This document shows, one piece after another, positions 1 through 6,812 of a DNA stretch of 12,673 nucleotides. Position 1 is the first letter of the stretch. Each line of letters begins with the position of its first letter. The notes beneath the pieces were generated by a model, which was not told the origin of the DNA, made no database searches, and saw only the letters and a program-made list of their open reading frames with translations. Where the stretch lies: positions 1 to 12,673 of the forward strand of contig CAKRAM010000070.1 in assembly GCA_934294965.1 (NCBI GenBank). Direction: 5' to 3'. A program made the position numbers and the translations under genes. The DNA is from an uncultured Clostridia bacterium. Its GTDB lineage: Bacteria > Bacillota > Clostridia > Christensenellales > CAG-314.

Positions 1-108
1 CCCAAAAGTACTGCAACTTTGATGAATAAGCGGGCAATCGCGTTAAAACGCTACGTGCCGCTACTGTCGTACAATCAAATTGTCGCTTACTTGGGTAGTG
101 GCAATTAA
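1..108 (+). CDS. possible C-terminal end of an unrecognised protein (5' end outside window)
   Basis: Frame 1 is open from the first base of the window to a TAA at 106-108, giving 35 residues that end in LSYNQIVAYLGSGN. The composition is protein-like: Lys/Arg-rich at the start and hydrophobic/aromatic at the end. Thirty-five codons without a stop can occur by chance, so this is weak evidence. I do not recognise the family. A resemblance of the tail to the ends of some reverse transcriptases crossed my mind, but no catalytic motif is visible. If it is real, the gene ends here, and an A-rich stretch follows directly after the stop. Confidence 0.35.
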   Translation, partial: PKSTATLMNKRAIALKRYVPLLSYNQIVAYLGSGN

Positions 109-416
109 AAAAAAACAACAAACGTTGGCGCAGTTGTCACATCTTTGAAGCGTTCAAATGCAGTTCACTCCGATTATGGTGCGGCAAGCAACGCTAGCGA
201 CATACTGCGGTGCTTTGGTGCGTAGCCACGGTGGTTTCTAATCAAAACTGCCTATTGAACGAATCTTTTAACGCATACGCAGTTTTTGGCAAAAACTTGT
301 CCTTCGAGTAGAAAAACTACAAAGTCGAAAGCCATTGTGTGCAAGTCGGCTTCCCGTGCATAATAGTTTGCTTAAACCGCCTTGCGGTGATTTAATATTT
401 CGGTGGAACGTAAATT
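109..416. other. non-coding gap upstream of the kinase, with small stem-loops
   Basis: There is no convincing gene here; the frames break into stretches of fewer than about 35 codons. Visible structures are a 7-bp stem AGTTTTT/AAAAACT (281-287 with 291-297, loop GGC); a compound stem TTCGA+GTAG (303-311) pairing with CTAC (317-320) and TCGAA (325-329) with a 4-nt bulge; and ACCGC/GCGGT with a 3-nt loop (376-380 with 384-388), 28 nt before the kinase start. AAAACTGC (244-251) is also complementary to GCAGTTTT further right (about 279-286). These could shape a leader RNA or be incidental. No known riboswitch class is recognisable. Confidence 0.4.
335..364 (+). promoter_or_regulatory. weak candidate sigma-A-type promoter for the kinase gene
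   Basis: TTGTGT (335-340) and CATAAT (359-364) are separated by 18 nt. The -10 matches the consensus at 5 of 6 positions, but the -35 at only 3 of 6. It would place the transcription start near 371 and the ACCGC/GCGGT hairpin at the 5' end of the message. This is the best candidate I see in the gap, but it is weak. Confidence 0.25.
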
Positions 417-1232
417 ATGAAAAACGTATTGATTTTTAACGATATATCAGGGCTTGGCAATTGTTCGATGTCGGCAAATTTACCTATTTTTTCCGTAACC
501 GGCAACTACTGTATGCCCGTTCCCACGGCGTGTTTCAGCAAACAAACGGGCTTTGAAGGGTTTGGCGTGCTGGATAATTCCGCCGTTGAGCGTTTCTACA
601 ACGATATTTCCGTTTGTCGCGCGCCCGACGCCGTGTACGTTGGTTTTTGCAACAAAACCGAAACGCTCCGTGCCGTTTGCCGTGTGTTAAGCCGCACAAG
701 CGGTGCGTTTGTCGTCGTCGATCCGATAATGGGCGATAACGGCAAGTTGTATCCCGTTTTCGGCCAAGCCTACGCGGAACAAATGAAAATCGCGGTAAAA
801 TATGCCGATTGCATCACGCCCAACGTCACCGAAGCCTGCCTGCTTTGCGACTTGGACTACACCGCGTTCTCTTCGTTCGGAACTCCTGCTTTTGCCCGCG
901 ATTGTAAAACGGCATTTGCCGATTTTCTTCAAAAAGTCGGCGTAAAGTCCGCCGTAATTACGGGTATAGATTGCGGAACGGCTATTGCCAACTTGGTTTT
1001 GACGCAACAAGGCACAGCCGTCGTTACCAATGAAAAAGTCCCCACAACCTTTTCCGGCACGGGGGACGTGTTCAGTTCGGTGCTGACGGCAATGATGCTT
1101 CAAGGCAAATCCGCAGAGGAGGCAACGCAAATCGCCGCCGACTTTGTAATGGACGCCGCCAAAGCGACCGAGTGTTCGGATCGCCGCTTCGGCATAGAGT
1201 TCGGCAGAGTGCTTTCCCGCCTGATAAAGTAG
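417..1232 (+). CDS. pyridoxamine/pyridoxal kinase (PfkB-type ribokinase fold)
   Basis: This is a 271-residue cytoplasmic kinase expected to phosphorylate B6 vitamers (pyridoxamine, pyridoxal or pyridoxine) with ATP, salvaging them towards pyridoxal phosphate. The N-terminus reads NDISGLGNCSMSA, followed by PVPTACFSKQTGF (residues about 34-46), the vitamer-site pattern of the Bacillota pyridoxamine-kinase group. VDPIMGD (101-107), ITPN (133-136) and the anion-hole/catalytic motif GTGD (214-217, Asp217 as base) are all present. The length fits the family. The start is the ATG at 417, with only a weak GGTGGA ribosome site about 10 nt upstream. It stands alone, convergent with the MFS gene. The related ThiD (HMP kinase) shares the fold, and in many Bacillota the two activities overlap, so the substrate is less certain than the kinase class. 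Confidence 0.9.
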   Translation: MKNVLIFNDISGLGNCSMSANLPIFSVTGNYCMPVPTACFSKQTGFEGFGVLDNSAVERFYNDISVCRAPDAVYVGFCNKTETLRAVCRVLSRTSGAFVVVDPIMGDNGKLYPVFGQAYAEQMKIAVKYADCITPNVTEACLLCDLDYTAFSSFGTPAFARDCKTAFADFLQKVGVKSAVITGIDCGTAIANLVLTQQGTAVVTNEKVPTTFSGTGDVFSSVLTAMMLQGKSAEEATQIAADFVMDAAKATECSDRRFGIEFGRVLSRLIK

Positions 1233-1472
1233 TTGTCAACATATCGTCAAATATCGAAAATCCGACAAAATTCAAATTCCAGGTTCGGCAAACGTCCGTT
1301 TGAAAACGGCAACGCATTGTGACGGAAGCCGAATTACGTTGACTATAATAAGAAAATTTGTTCAATCGTTTTTCGTATACGTAAGTTGTCGCATTATGTT
1401 CTTTAATTGTTTAGGCGGCACTTTGCTTAATCGGAAAAACGCTTATTCACGGTTTGATAAGCACCAACAAAA

Positions 1473-1500
1473 AAAGTCGCAAGCAAGTGCCTGCGACTTT
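1473..1500. terminator. bidirectional intrinsic terminator between convergent genes
   Basis: AAAGTCGCA (1473-1481) pairs perfectly with TGCGACTTT (1492-1500), and an inner GC/GC pair extends it after an A·C mismatch. On the - strand the stem runs into seven T residues, which suits termination of the MFS transcript that stops at 1519. On the + strand it is followed by ATTTTG, which could end transcripts coming from the kinase side. Confidence 0.8.
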
Positions 1501-1518
1501 ATTTTGTTGTCAAGTTGT

Positions 1519-3306
1519 CTAGTCGTCCGATCCGGCAAGCATTTCCAACTTGCTCTTGGGCGCTTCGGGTTTGCTGTCGCCGTGCTTTACGAACAACATC
1601 GTCACAAACGATAGTGCAACGAACATCGTTCCGTAGGGGAACAAAACGGACATTGTGTCGCATGCGTCCATCAGCGCGCCGGAAAGTATCGGAGTGATAA
1701 CTTGCGCCGCCATGCTGGCAGTGTAGTAGTAGCCGGTGTATTTGCCGATGTTTCCGCCCTTGGATAGTTCCACAACCATCGGGAAACTGTTGACGTTTAT
1801 GGTTGCCCACGCAATGCCTGCCAGTGCAAACAGTACAACAATCAGCCAGGACGGAGACGTTGCCGTGACGAAAATCGCTCCGCCGAACGCCAGCGTAAGC
1901 ATGCCTACGCCAATCAAAATTGTTTTCTTTCTGCCAAGTTTGCCGGCGATTATTCCCACGGGGATGTAGGCAACAACTGCGGCAGCCTGCGCAATAAGAA
2001 GGGTTGTGTTGTAGTCGGTGTTAAGCACGTTTATTGCGTACACGCTGTATTTAGAGGTTATTGCGTTGTAGCCCGTAAACCACAGCGCAACCGATGCCAA
2101 AATGAATATCAGCGATTTAAGTTTGTCTTTGGGAAGTTTTTCGTTTGCGTCAACGGTAACGTCGGCAAGTTCGGTAAGGTTTTCTTGGTCGGATACTTCC
2201 GCAACCACTTCCTTGCCGCCATTTTCTTCTTCGTCCAAAATCGCCTGTTGGGAAAGCATTTCGGTGTTCCATTTTTTCTCTTTTACGGTAAGCACAAACA
2301 CCACAAGCGCAACCAGCATTATGCCGCAAACCGCGCCCACAAAAGCGGTGTAGTTCATCAACTGATTTGCCACCTTGCCCGTTCCGAAAATCATTCCCAA
2401 AACAAGCACCAAAATTCCGCCTGCCGTACCCATAAGGTTGATGATGGCGTTTGCTTTGCTTCGTAGCGGCTTCACGGTAACGTCCGGCATAAGCGCAACC
2501 GCAGGGCTGCGGAAAGTTGCCATGGAAATAAGCGCGCCCAGCAGCACCGCCACAAAGATAATCAAAATCCAGTAGTTGGTTTGGGTAACAGACGAGGCAA
2601 ATTCCGATTCGGCTTTGGATACCAGCGACGAATAAGCGTTTATCGCGCGGTCGTTTTTGCCCAGCGGCGTGCCGTCCTCGTAAACGTAACTTGCTCCTCC
2701 CAGCAGTCCGCCGGACGAAGCCTGTTTGCACAGCCTGTACTGTTCCTCCGCGCCGTTTTGAGCCTTGGTGTACACGTAGTAGGTGTCAAAACTCAACGTT
2801 TCGGTGTACCACTTCTCCAATTCGGTTTTTTCCGCTTGGGTAAGTTTGGAGTAGGTTTTGTTGTACTTAACTTTTGCCGCGTAGTCCTGCACGGAATATT
2901 CTTTGGGAGCATTGGGGTTGGCAATGGATTGGTATTCGTGGTTTTCTATCGAGTAGTTTTGGTTCCAATAGGTTTGCGTGGAGCCTGTTTGAATTTGTTT
3001 CAGTTGAGCGGCGTCCACAAAGGTCAAACCCATAAAGCACACAATCGCGCATATGGTGCCGATAAAAATAAACGGCGTGCGTTTGCCGTATTTTGTGTTG
3101 ACTTTGTCCGACCAAGCGCCGAACAGCGGCAACATAAACAATGCCAAAACGTTGTCCAAGGACATAATTACGCCGGACCAGGTTTGATCCAGTCCGAATT
3201 TGTTCGTCAGCATCAGCGGGATAATCGTGTCGTACGCTTGCCAAAATACGCAAATCAAAAAGAATGCGAATCCAACAAGCAACGTGCGTTTGTTGTTCAG
3301 TTTCAT
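1519..3306 (-). CDS. SLC45/GPH-like MFS transporter, probable sugar:cation symporter, with large extracellular insert
   Basis: This is a 595-residue major-facilitator membrane protein. The start is the ATG at 3306, preceded 9 nt away by AAAAGGA; an upstream in-frame ATG (3393) lies above the promoter and is rejected. The N-half shows TM1 (about 9-31), TM2 (45-62), the cytoplasmic loop GAWSDKVNTKYGKRT (63-77; GxxSDxxxxxxGKR type, as in sucrose/SLC45 carriers), TM3 (78-98) and, after TM4, ALMPDVTVKPLRSKANAIIN (271-290), a strong signature of this bacterial group. The C-half has GKLGRKKT (455-462) and further TM segments. Residues about 99-243 form a hydrophilic insert that topology places outside the cell. 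Residues 341-395 are an acidic cytoplasmic linker between the halves. Bacterial relatives are usually nearer 450-500 residues, so the insert explains most of the excess. Sugar or glycoside uptake is inferred from the family; the substrate cannot be read. It is transcribed alone, from its own promoter to the 1473-1500 terminator. Confidence 0.85.
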   Translation of the reverse strand: MKLNNKRTLLVGFAFFLICVFWQAYDTIIPLMLTNKFGLDQTWSGVIMSLDNVLALFMLPLFGAWSDKVNTKYGKRTPFIFIGTICAIVCFMGLTFVDAAQLKQIQTGSTQTYWNQNYSIENHEYQSIANPNAPKEYSVQDYAAKVKYNKTYSKLTQAEKTELEKWYTETLSFDTYYVYTKAQNGAEEQYRLCKQASSGGLLGGASYVYEDGTPLGKNDRAINAYSSLVSKAESEFASSVTQTNYWILIIFVAVLLGALISMATFRSPAVALMPDVTVKPLRSKANAIINLMGTAGGILVLVLGMIFGTGKVANQLMNYTAFVGAVCGIMLVALVVFVLTVKEKKWNTEMLSQQAILDEEENGGKEVVAEVSDQENLTELADVTVDANEKLPKDKLKSLIFILASVALWFTGYNAITSKYSVYAINVLNTDYNTTLLIAQAAAVVAYIPVGIIAGKLGRKKTILIGVGMLTLAFGGAIFVTATSPSWLIVVLFALAGIAWATINVNSFPMVVELSKGGNIGKYTGYYYTASMAAQVITPILSGALMDACDTMSVLFPYGTMFVALSFVTMLFVKHGDSKPEAPKSKLEMLAGSDD

Positions 3307-3315
3307 AGTCGGTCG

Positions 3316-3322
3316 TCCTTTT
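3316..3322 (-). promoter_or_regulatory. ribosome binding site fixing the MFS start
   Basis: Read on the - strand, AAAAGGA ends 9 nt before the ATG at 3306-3304. It decides for the 595-residue start over the longer in-frame ATG at 3393. Confidence 0.75.
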
Positions 3323-3329
3323 GGATATT

Positions 3330-3354
3330 GGCGCGATACCTGTGCGTGCGCGCC
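3330..3354 (-). repeat. inverted repeat at the MFS transcription start (operator or 5' stem-loop)
   Basis: GGCGCG (3330-3335) and CGCGCC (3349-3354) are perfect complements separated by 13 nt. The promoter at 3362-3390 predicts transcription starting near 3354-3356, so the left arm of this stem would be the first bases of the mRNA. It could be a 5' stabilising hairpin or a repressor operator covering +1. It lies 8 nt upstream of the AAAAGGA site and does not mask it. Confidence 0.45.
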
Positions 3355-3361
3355 TTTAATT

Positions 3362-3390
3362 ATTATATACGAAATTCGCTTGCTTGTAAA
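3362..3390 (-). promoter_or_regulatory. strong sigma-A-type promoter for the MFS gene
   Basis: On the - strand, TTTACA (3390-3385) and TATAAT (3367-3362) are separated by exactly 17 nt. That is 5 of 6 and 6 of 6 matches to the housekeeping consensus. The predicted start near 3355 gives a leader of roughly 50 nt to the ATG at 3306. Confidence 0.75.
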
Positions 3391-3603
3391 CACCGAAATT
3401 TAAGCCTCTTTGAACTTCCCATGCAACGCTCACAAAAGAACCCCTGCGCACAAAATAATTGCGGCAATCGGGTTATTTGGCAGACTTGCACTCATACAAT
3501 GGTAAAAGAGACTAAACTTGCCGGCACGTGGCATTTTGCGCTGCGTTTTTCACACGGAAAACGCGAAACTGTAAGCGCGAAGGCGGCAACCTGCAAAGAA
3601 ACT

Positions 3604-3632
3604 TTGTCCCCGGGGATGCCGTAACTTATCAT
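3604..3632 (+). promoter_or_regulatory. candidate promoter for the binding protein–murB–whiA–dnaE unit
   Basis: TTGTCC (3604-3609) and TATCAT (3627-3632) have 17-nt spacing, with 4 of 6 and 5 of 6 consensus matches. Transcription would start near 3640 and leave a leader of about 175 nt before the TTG start at 3816. It is the best-spaced pair I find upstream of this operon, but the match is only moderate. Confidence 0.35.
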
Positions 3633-3664
3633 TAACCACTTTGCCGAAAATCGCTTTTTGCGTA

Positions 3665-3781
3665 CTAAACTTCCGGATAGTACGGCGGTGTAACGGTGGT
3701 TTTCATTGAAAACAGCATGCGCCTGTAAGCGGCAATTTCTTTTCCATAAAATTGCTCAAAGTAGTCGATGAATTTGAAAAA
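3665..3781 (-). pseudogene. possible C-terminal remnant of an unidentified gene
   Basis: On the - strand, 38 codons ending at TAG (3667-3665) read like genuine protein: FFKFIDYFEQFYG, then KEIAAYRRMLFSMK, then a proline/tyrosine tail TPPYYPEV. The frame stays open into the antisense of the binding-protein start, where it no longer looks coding. No start codon with a ribosome site precedes it. I do not recognise the family. The best reading is the 3' stub of a gene truncated by rearrangement; chance is the alternative. Confidence 0.25.
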
Positions 3782-3805
3782 GACACATACGTATATACAT
3801 AAAAC

Positions 3806-3818
3806 GGAGGTAAAATTG
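3806..3818 (+). promoter_or_regulatory. ribosome binding site selecting a TTG start
   Basis: GGAGG (3806-3810) lies 5 nt before TTG (3816-3818). The in-frame ATG at 3768 has no comparable site and would put a charged, His-rich stretch ahead of the signal sequence. The TTG gives a classic KKAFK-plus-hydrophobic N-terminus. Confidence 0.8.
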
Positions 3819-4928
3819 AAAAAAGCATTCAAGATAGTTGCAGCAGTGGCTGTAATTGCCGTTTGCGTGTTCTCGGCAACGTTCGTTTTGCCGAAAGTGC
3901 TGAATAAAGGTGAAGATACTGCCGAGTACAAGCACCCGTACACGAGAGTATTGGAAATGTGGAACGTGCAATCGTTCGAGGGAGGCTGCGGCAGTAGGAG
4001 CGGTTGGCTGACTAGCCGTGCGGCAAAATTCGAAAAAACTCACAGCGGTTTGTTCGTTCACGTAACCGATTTGACGGCGGAGCAGGCAAAGGCAAAACTC
4101 GAAGGTGGCGATATTGCCGATATCGTCGCATTTCCTCGCGGAGTGGGGAACTTGCTTAATAATAAATTAGTGCCGTTGGATATGTTGACCAACGTTCGGC
4201 AAAATTTTTGTTCGGCGTGCGTCTACGGAGGCAAAACGTTGTGCTTGCCGCTTTATACCGGCGGATACTTTTTGTTTGCAAGAACGCAGGATTTGGGCGC
4301 AAAATCCTTGCCCACGGACGTTTTGAGTTTGTCGCGAAGCAAAAAAGTCGGCAAAAATATCATTAAGATGTGCAGTTTGGTTTGTGGCGAGTGGGATTTC
4401 GGCAGTCCGCTTACGGCGCTAAGTATGAGCGGTGTTGCCGGCAACACGGGCGAAATTACAAAAACGACGCAATATTCGGCGTATACGTCTTTCCTTGCCG
4501 ACAACGTTGCAGTTGCGCTTTTGGGCAGCCAAAGGGACTTGGCCCGCCTTTCTCAAAAGCAGGATAACGGCAAAATATCTCCGCTAACCGTTCTTCCTCT
4601 TGCCGATTACACCGATTTGGTTCAGTTCGTCGGCGTTTCGTCGTCGTCGCAAAACGTTTCCGCAGCAAAGGAATTTGTCAATTTTTTGCTTGGTGACGAT
4701 GTGCAAAAAACACTTTCCGCCGTCGGACTGTTTTCCGCAACAAAAATCCCGTTGTATTCCGACGGATTGTATGCCCAAGCGGAAAAAGCGTGGGAAAACG
4801 CCTACGTACCCAATGCCTTTGCCGATCAAAATACAATCGACGCACAACGCAAAACGGCAACGTCCACGTTGCAGGTATTTGGCAAAAAACGCAAGAGCGA
4901 CGTAGCCGAACTATGCTTTTCTCGGTAG
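3816..4928 (+). CDS. ABC transporter extracellular substrate-binding protein (carbohydrate-type, family 1-like)
   Basis: This is a 370-residue exported protein. The N-terminus is MKKAFK followed by a hydrophobic core (7-26). Cys17 sits in IAVCVF, where the Val before Cys departs from a normal lipobox, so anchoring by lipid or by an uncleaved helix is open. The mature part has family-1 features: a first strand LEMWN (46-50), FEGGCGSRSGWL (54-65), FEKTHSGLFVHV (72-83), GGDIADIVAF (98-107), and the C-terminal helix region AAKEFVNFLLGDDVQKTLSAVGLF (283-306). It should capture a small solute, probably a sugar or oligosaccharide, outside the cell. No permease or ATPase adjoins it. Instead its last 16 nt overlap the start of murB, so it is the first gene of a murB–whiA–dnaE unit. 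A possible partner is the ABC operon at the right edge of the window, which is inference only. Confidence 0.82.
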   Translation: MKKAFKIVAAVAVIAVCVFSATFVLPKVLNKGEDTAEYKHPYTRVLEMWNVQSFEGGCGSRSGWLTSRAAKFEKTHSGLFVHVTDLTAEQAKAKLEGGDIADIVAFPRGVGNLLNNKLVPLDMLTNVRQNFCSACVYGGKTLCLPLYTGGYFLFARTQDLGAKSLPTDVLSLSRSKKVGKNIIKMCSLVCGEWDFGSPLTALSMSGVAGNTGEITKTTQYSAYTSFLADNVAVALLGSQRDLARLSQKQDNGKISPLTVLPLADYTDLVQFVGVSSSSQNVSAAKEFVNFLLGDDVQKTLSAVGLFSATKIPLYSDGLYAQAEKAWENAYVPNAFADQNTIDAQRKTATSTLQVFGKKRKSDVAELCFSR

Positions 4929-5869
4929 AAAAACGCCTAAAAATCCTAGCCGAAAGGTTTGCGGAAAAGGGTGTCCGAACGTCGGTTTCGCAAACGTTTT
5001 CAGGTCTTACCACTTTGCGCGTCGGCGGCAAAATCGCGCTTGCGGCGTATCCCAAAAATACAAAGCAGTTTCTTTTTTGCGTTGAGCAATCTGCTGAGGC
5101 AAAGTTGCCGTTTGTGATAATCGGTTTTGGCAGCAACACGCTTGCTTGGGACGGCGATTTTGTCGGCGTGGCAATTTGCACTGCGCGTTTTGACGGTTTT
5201 TCCCTTCGGGGCAACAAATTGGTGGCGTTTTGCGGCGCAAGCACGGCAAAAATCGGTTGGCAACTGCAAAAAGCAGGGCTGGGCAATGGAGAATTTTTGT
5301 GTTGTTTGCCTGCTACTGTCGGCGGAGCGGCAGTTTCCGACGCAGGATGTTTCGGAGGTTGTATGGCAAACGTCGTTACTGCCGTTTGGGCAATCGACGG
5401 CGGTAAAATGCGCAAGTTTTCTGCCAAAGATTGCAAGTTCGGCAAGCGCACAAGTGTGTTTCGTCGGCAAAATTTGCCTGTGGTGGCGCTGGAAGCGGAG
5501 TTTTGCCCCTCTTCCGCGGACATCGTTGCCGAAAAAATCCAACGGGACTTGCAAACAAAACGGCAAACACAGCCGCTTGGGAAAAAAACGGCAGGCAGCG
5601 CATTGTATCACGAGTGTGTGGCGATATCTCGTCTTACGGATATTTGCGGCTTAAAGGGTTTTCGCGTGGGCGATGCGGAGGTATCAAAAAAACACGCGGG
5701 CTTCGTCGTAAACATTGACAAAGCGACGGCAAAAGATATATACTTATTAATGCAGCGCGTGCGCCGAAATTTGCTTTGTCGGTTCGGCATAAACGCCAAA
5801 GTCGAGTTGTCGCTTGTCAATTTTCCCGAAAATTTGCGGATTGACGGCGCTAGGGAGATTTTTCCATGA
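4913..5869 (+). CDS. murB: UDP-N-acetylmuramate dehydrogenase (UDP-N-acetylenolpyruvoylglucosamine reductase)
   Basis: This 318-residue cytoplasmic FAD enzyme reduces enolpyruvyl-UDP-GlcNAc to UDP-MurNAc with NADPH, the second committed step of peptidoglycan precursor synthesis. The FAD-domain motifs are TTLRVGGK (33-40), IGFGSNTLAWDGDF (70-83) and LPATVGGAAVSDAGCFGG (132-149). The active-site serine lies in TAGSALY (226-232, Ser229). GLKGFRVGDAEVSKKHAGFVVN (246-267) precedes the C-terminal acid in KVELS (Glu298). The usual YRxSxF motif reads KRTSVF (178-183), keeping Arg179 but with Lys for Tyr. The start chosen is the ATG at 4913, inside the binding-protein gene. There is no good ribosome site, so translation is probably coupled. 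A longer frame back to 4790 lacks family similarity. It overlaps whiA by 4 nt. Confidence 0.93.
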   Translation: MLFSVEKRLKILAERFAEKGVRTSVSQTFSGLTTLRVGGKIALAAYPKNTKQFLFCVEQSAEAKLPFVIIGFGSNTLAWDGDFVGVAICTARFDGFSLRGNKLVAFCGASTAKIGWQLQKAGLGNGEFLCCLPATVGGAAVSDAGCFGGCMANVVTAVWAIDGGKMRKFSAKDCKFGKRTSVFRRQNLPVVALEAEFCPSSADIVAEKIQRDLQTKRQTQPLGKKTAGSALYHECVAISRLTDICGLKGFRVGDAEVSKKHAGFVVNIDKATAKDIYLLMQRVRRNLLCRFGINAKVELSLVNFPENLRIDGAREIFP

Positions 5870-6810
5870 CCTTTTCGCAAAACGTAAAATCCGAAATACT
5901 AAAATCCACCAAAAACTTGCGTGGATGTTGCGCCGAGTCATTTTTGACTGCCGTCGTAAAGTCCGTAGGTTCGTTGGATTTAACCTTCAAGGGGTTTGCC
6001 TTTTCGGTGCAAAGCGACAATCACAATTTGCTTTCTCAATGCAAAAAAATAGCCGAAAAATGCGGTGTTCCGTCGGAAATTCAGTCGGATAACTCCGGCA
6101 TAAAGGGACAAGCCGTCTACTCCTGCACGTTTTACGGAAACCTGGGGGAAAAGTTAGGCTTAACCAAGCGCGACGCAGACGGCGCAATGGAGTTTTGCGA
6201 CGACTACAACGCACTGCTCCCAAGTAAAGAGTGCTGCAAACGCGCCTTTATGCAGGGGTTGTTCGTTTCCGGCGGCTCGGTGGTGATTCCCACTGCGGAT
6301 AGCGATTTTGGCGAAAACACGTCCAAGTCCAAGTATCATTTGGAGTTGCGTTTTTCGGATTTTGCCTTTGCCAAGGCAGTTCAAAACGCCTATTCCGAAC
6401 GAGAGTTCAAGTACGTCGTGCGCAAAAATTGCGCCGTACTTTACATAAAGGACAGCGAAAAAATAGCCGACTTTTTGGTGTATCTTAACGCCATGTCGGC
6501 AAAATTGAAGTTGGAAAACGTAATCATAGGGCGCAGTTTGCGTAACGCCGCCAACAGGCAAAGCAACTGCATTGCCGCCAATATCGACAAAAGCGTTTTG
6601 GCGTGCGAAAGGCAACTTGCCGCCATCGAAACGCTAAAAAAACAGGGGCGTTATGACAGTTTGCCGCAAAATTTATTGGATGCGGCAATCGTTCGCGAAC
6701 AAAACCCCGAAGCCAACTTGGAGGAAATTGCCGCCAAACTGGGCGTTTCCAAAAGCGGAGCAAACCACAGACTAAACAAGATAATATCTCTTGCCGACTT
6801 ACCGAGGTAA
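5866..6810 (+). CDS. whiA: DNA-binding protein WhiA
   Basis: This 314-residue protein is the Bacillota/Actinomycetota WhiA, linked to sporulation in Streptomyces and to cell division and chromosome segregation in Bacillus. It begins MTFSQNVKSEIL, the typical family start. The central degenerate homing-endonuclease (LAGLIDADG-like) core is seen at CCKRAFMQGLFVSGGSV (123-139). IGRSLRNAANRQSNCIAANIDK (221-242) is the conserved N/C/N segment. The C-terminal helix-turn-helix runs about 271-306 and ends KLGVSKSGANHRLNKI (291-306), two residues shorter than the common PPxSKSGVNHRL form. GGGAGA about 8 nt upstream of the ATG and the ATGA overlap with murB indicate coupled translation. rapZ and yvcK, frequent neighbours between murB and whiA, are absent. 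Confidence 0.95.
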   Translation: MTFSQNVKSEILKSTKNLRGCCAESFLTAVVKSVGSLDLTFKGFAFSVQSDNHNLLSQCKKIAEKCGVPSEIQSDNSGIKGQAVYSCTFYGNLGEKLGLTKRDADGAMEFCDDYNALLPSKECCKRAFMQGLFVSGGSVVIPTADSDFGENTSKSKYHLELRFSDFAFAKAVQNAYSEREFKYVVRKNCAVLYIKDSEKIADFLVYLNAMSAKLKLENVIIGRSLRNAANRQSNCIAANIDKSVLACERQLAAIETLKKQGRYDSLPQNLLDAAIVREQNPEANLEEIAAKLGVSKSGANHRLNKIISLADLPR

Positions 6811-6812
6811 AA

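Larger units (their letters stand above)
3391..3815. other. divergent intergenic region between the MFS gene and the binding-protein operon
   Basis: No intact gene is seen in these 425 nt. They hold a candidate + strand promoter (3604-3632), a 6-bp stem CGTACT/AGTACG (3661-3666 with 3679-3684), a possible protein-coding remnant on the - strand (3665-3781), and the ribosome site for the next gene. The stretch 3394-3600 shows nothing I can name. Confidence 0.5.

Noticed and set aside
1..260. Diversity-generating retroelement (reverse transcriptase end plus template repeat)
   Set aside because: The tail and the A-rich stretch suggested it, but no reverse-transcriptase motif, no template/variable repeat pair and no target gene are visible.
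1288..1310. GGTTCGG and CCGTT/AACGG as part of a tRNA
   Set aside because: No cloverleaf can be built around it, and no acceptor stem or anticodon arm is visible.
2581..3624. 347-codon open frame on the + strand
   Set aside because: It lies antisense to the MFS gene, is rich in Val, Arg, Gln and Phe with no recognisable domain, and crosses the strong MFS promoter. It is a shadow of the real gene.
3774..3801. TTGAAA/TACATA pair (16 nt) as a promoter for the binding protein
   Set aside because: Transcription would begin about at the ribosome site, leaving almost no leader. The pair at 3604-3632 is more workable.
4678..5523. 281-codon open frame on the - strand
   Set aside because: It is antisense to murB, and its Pro/Ala/Arg/Ser-rich composition is typical of shadow frames.
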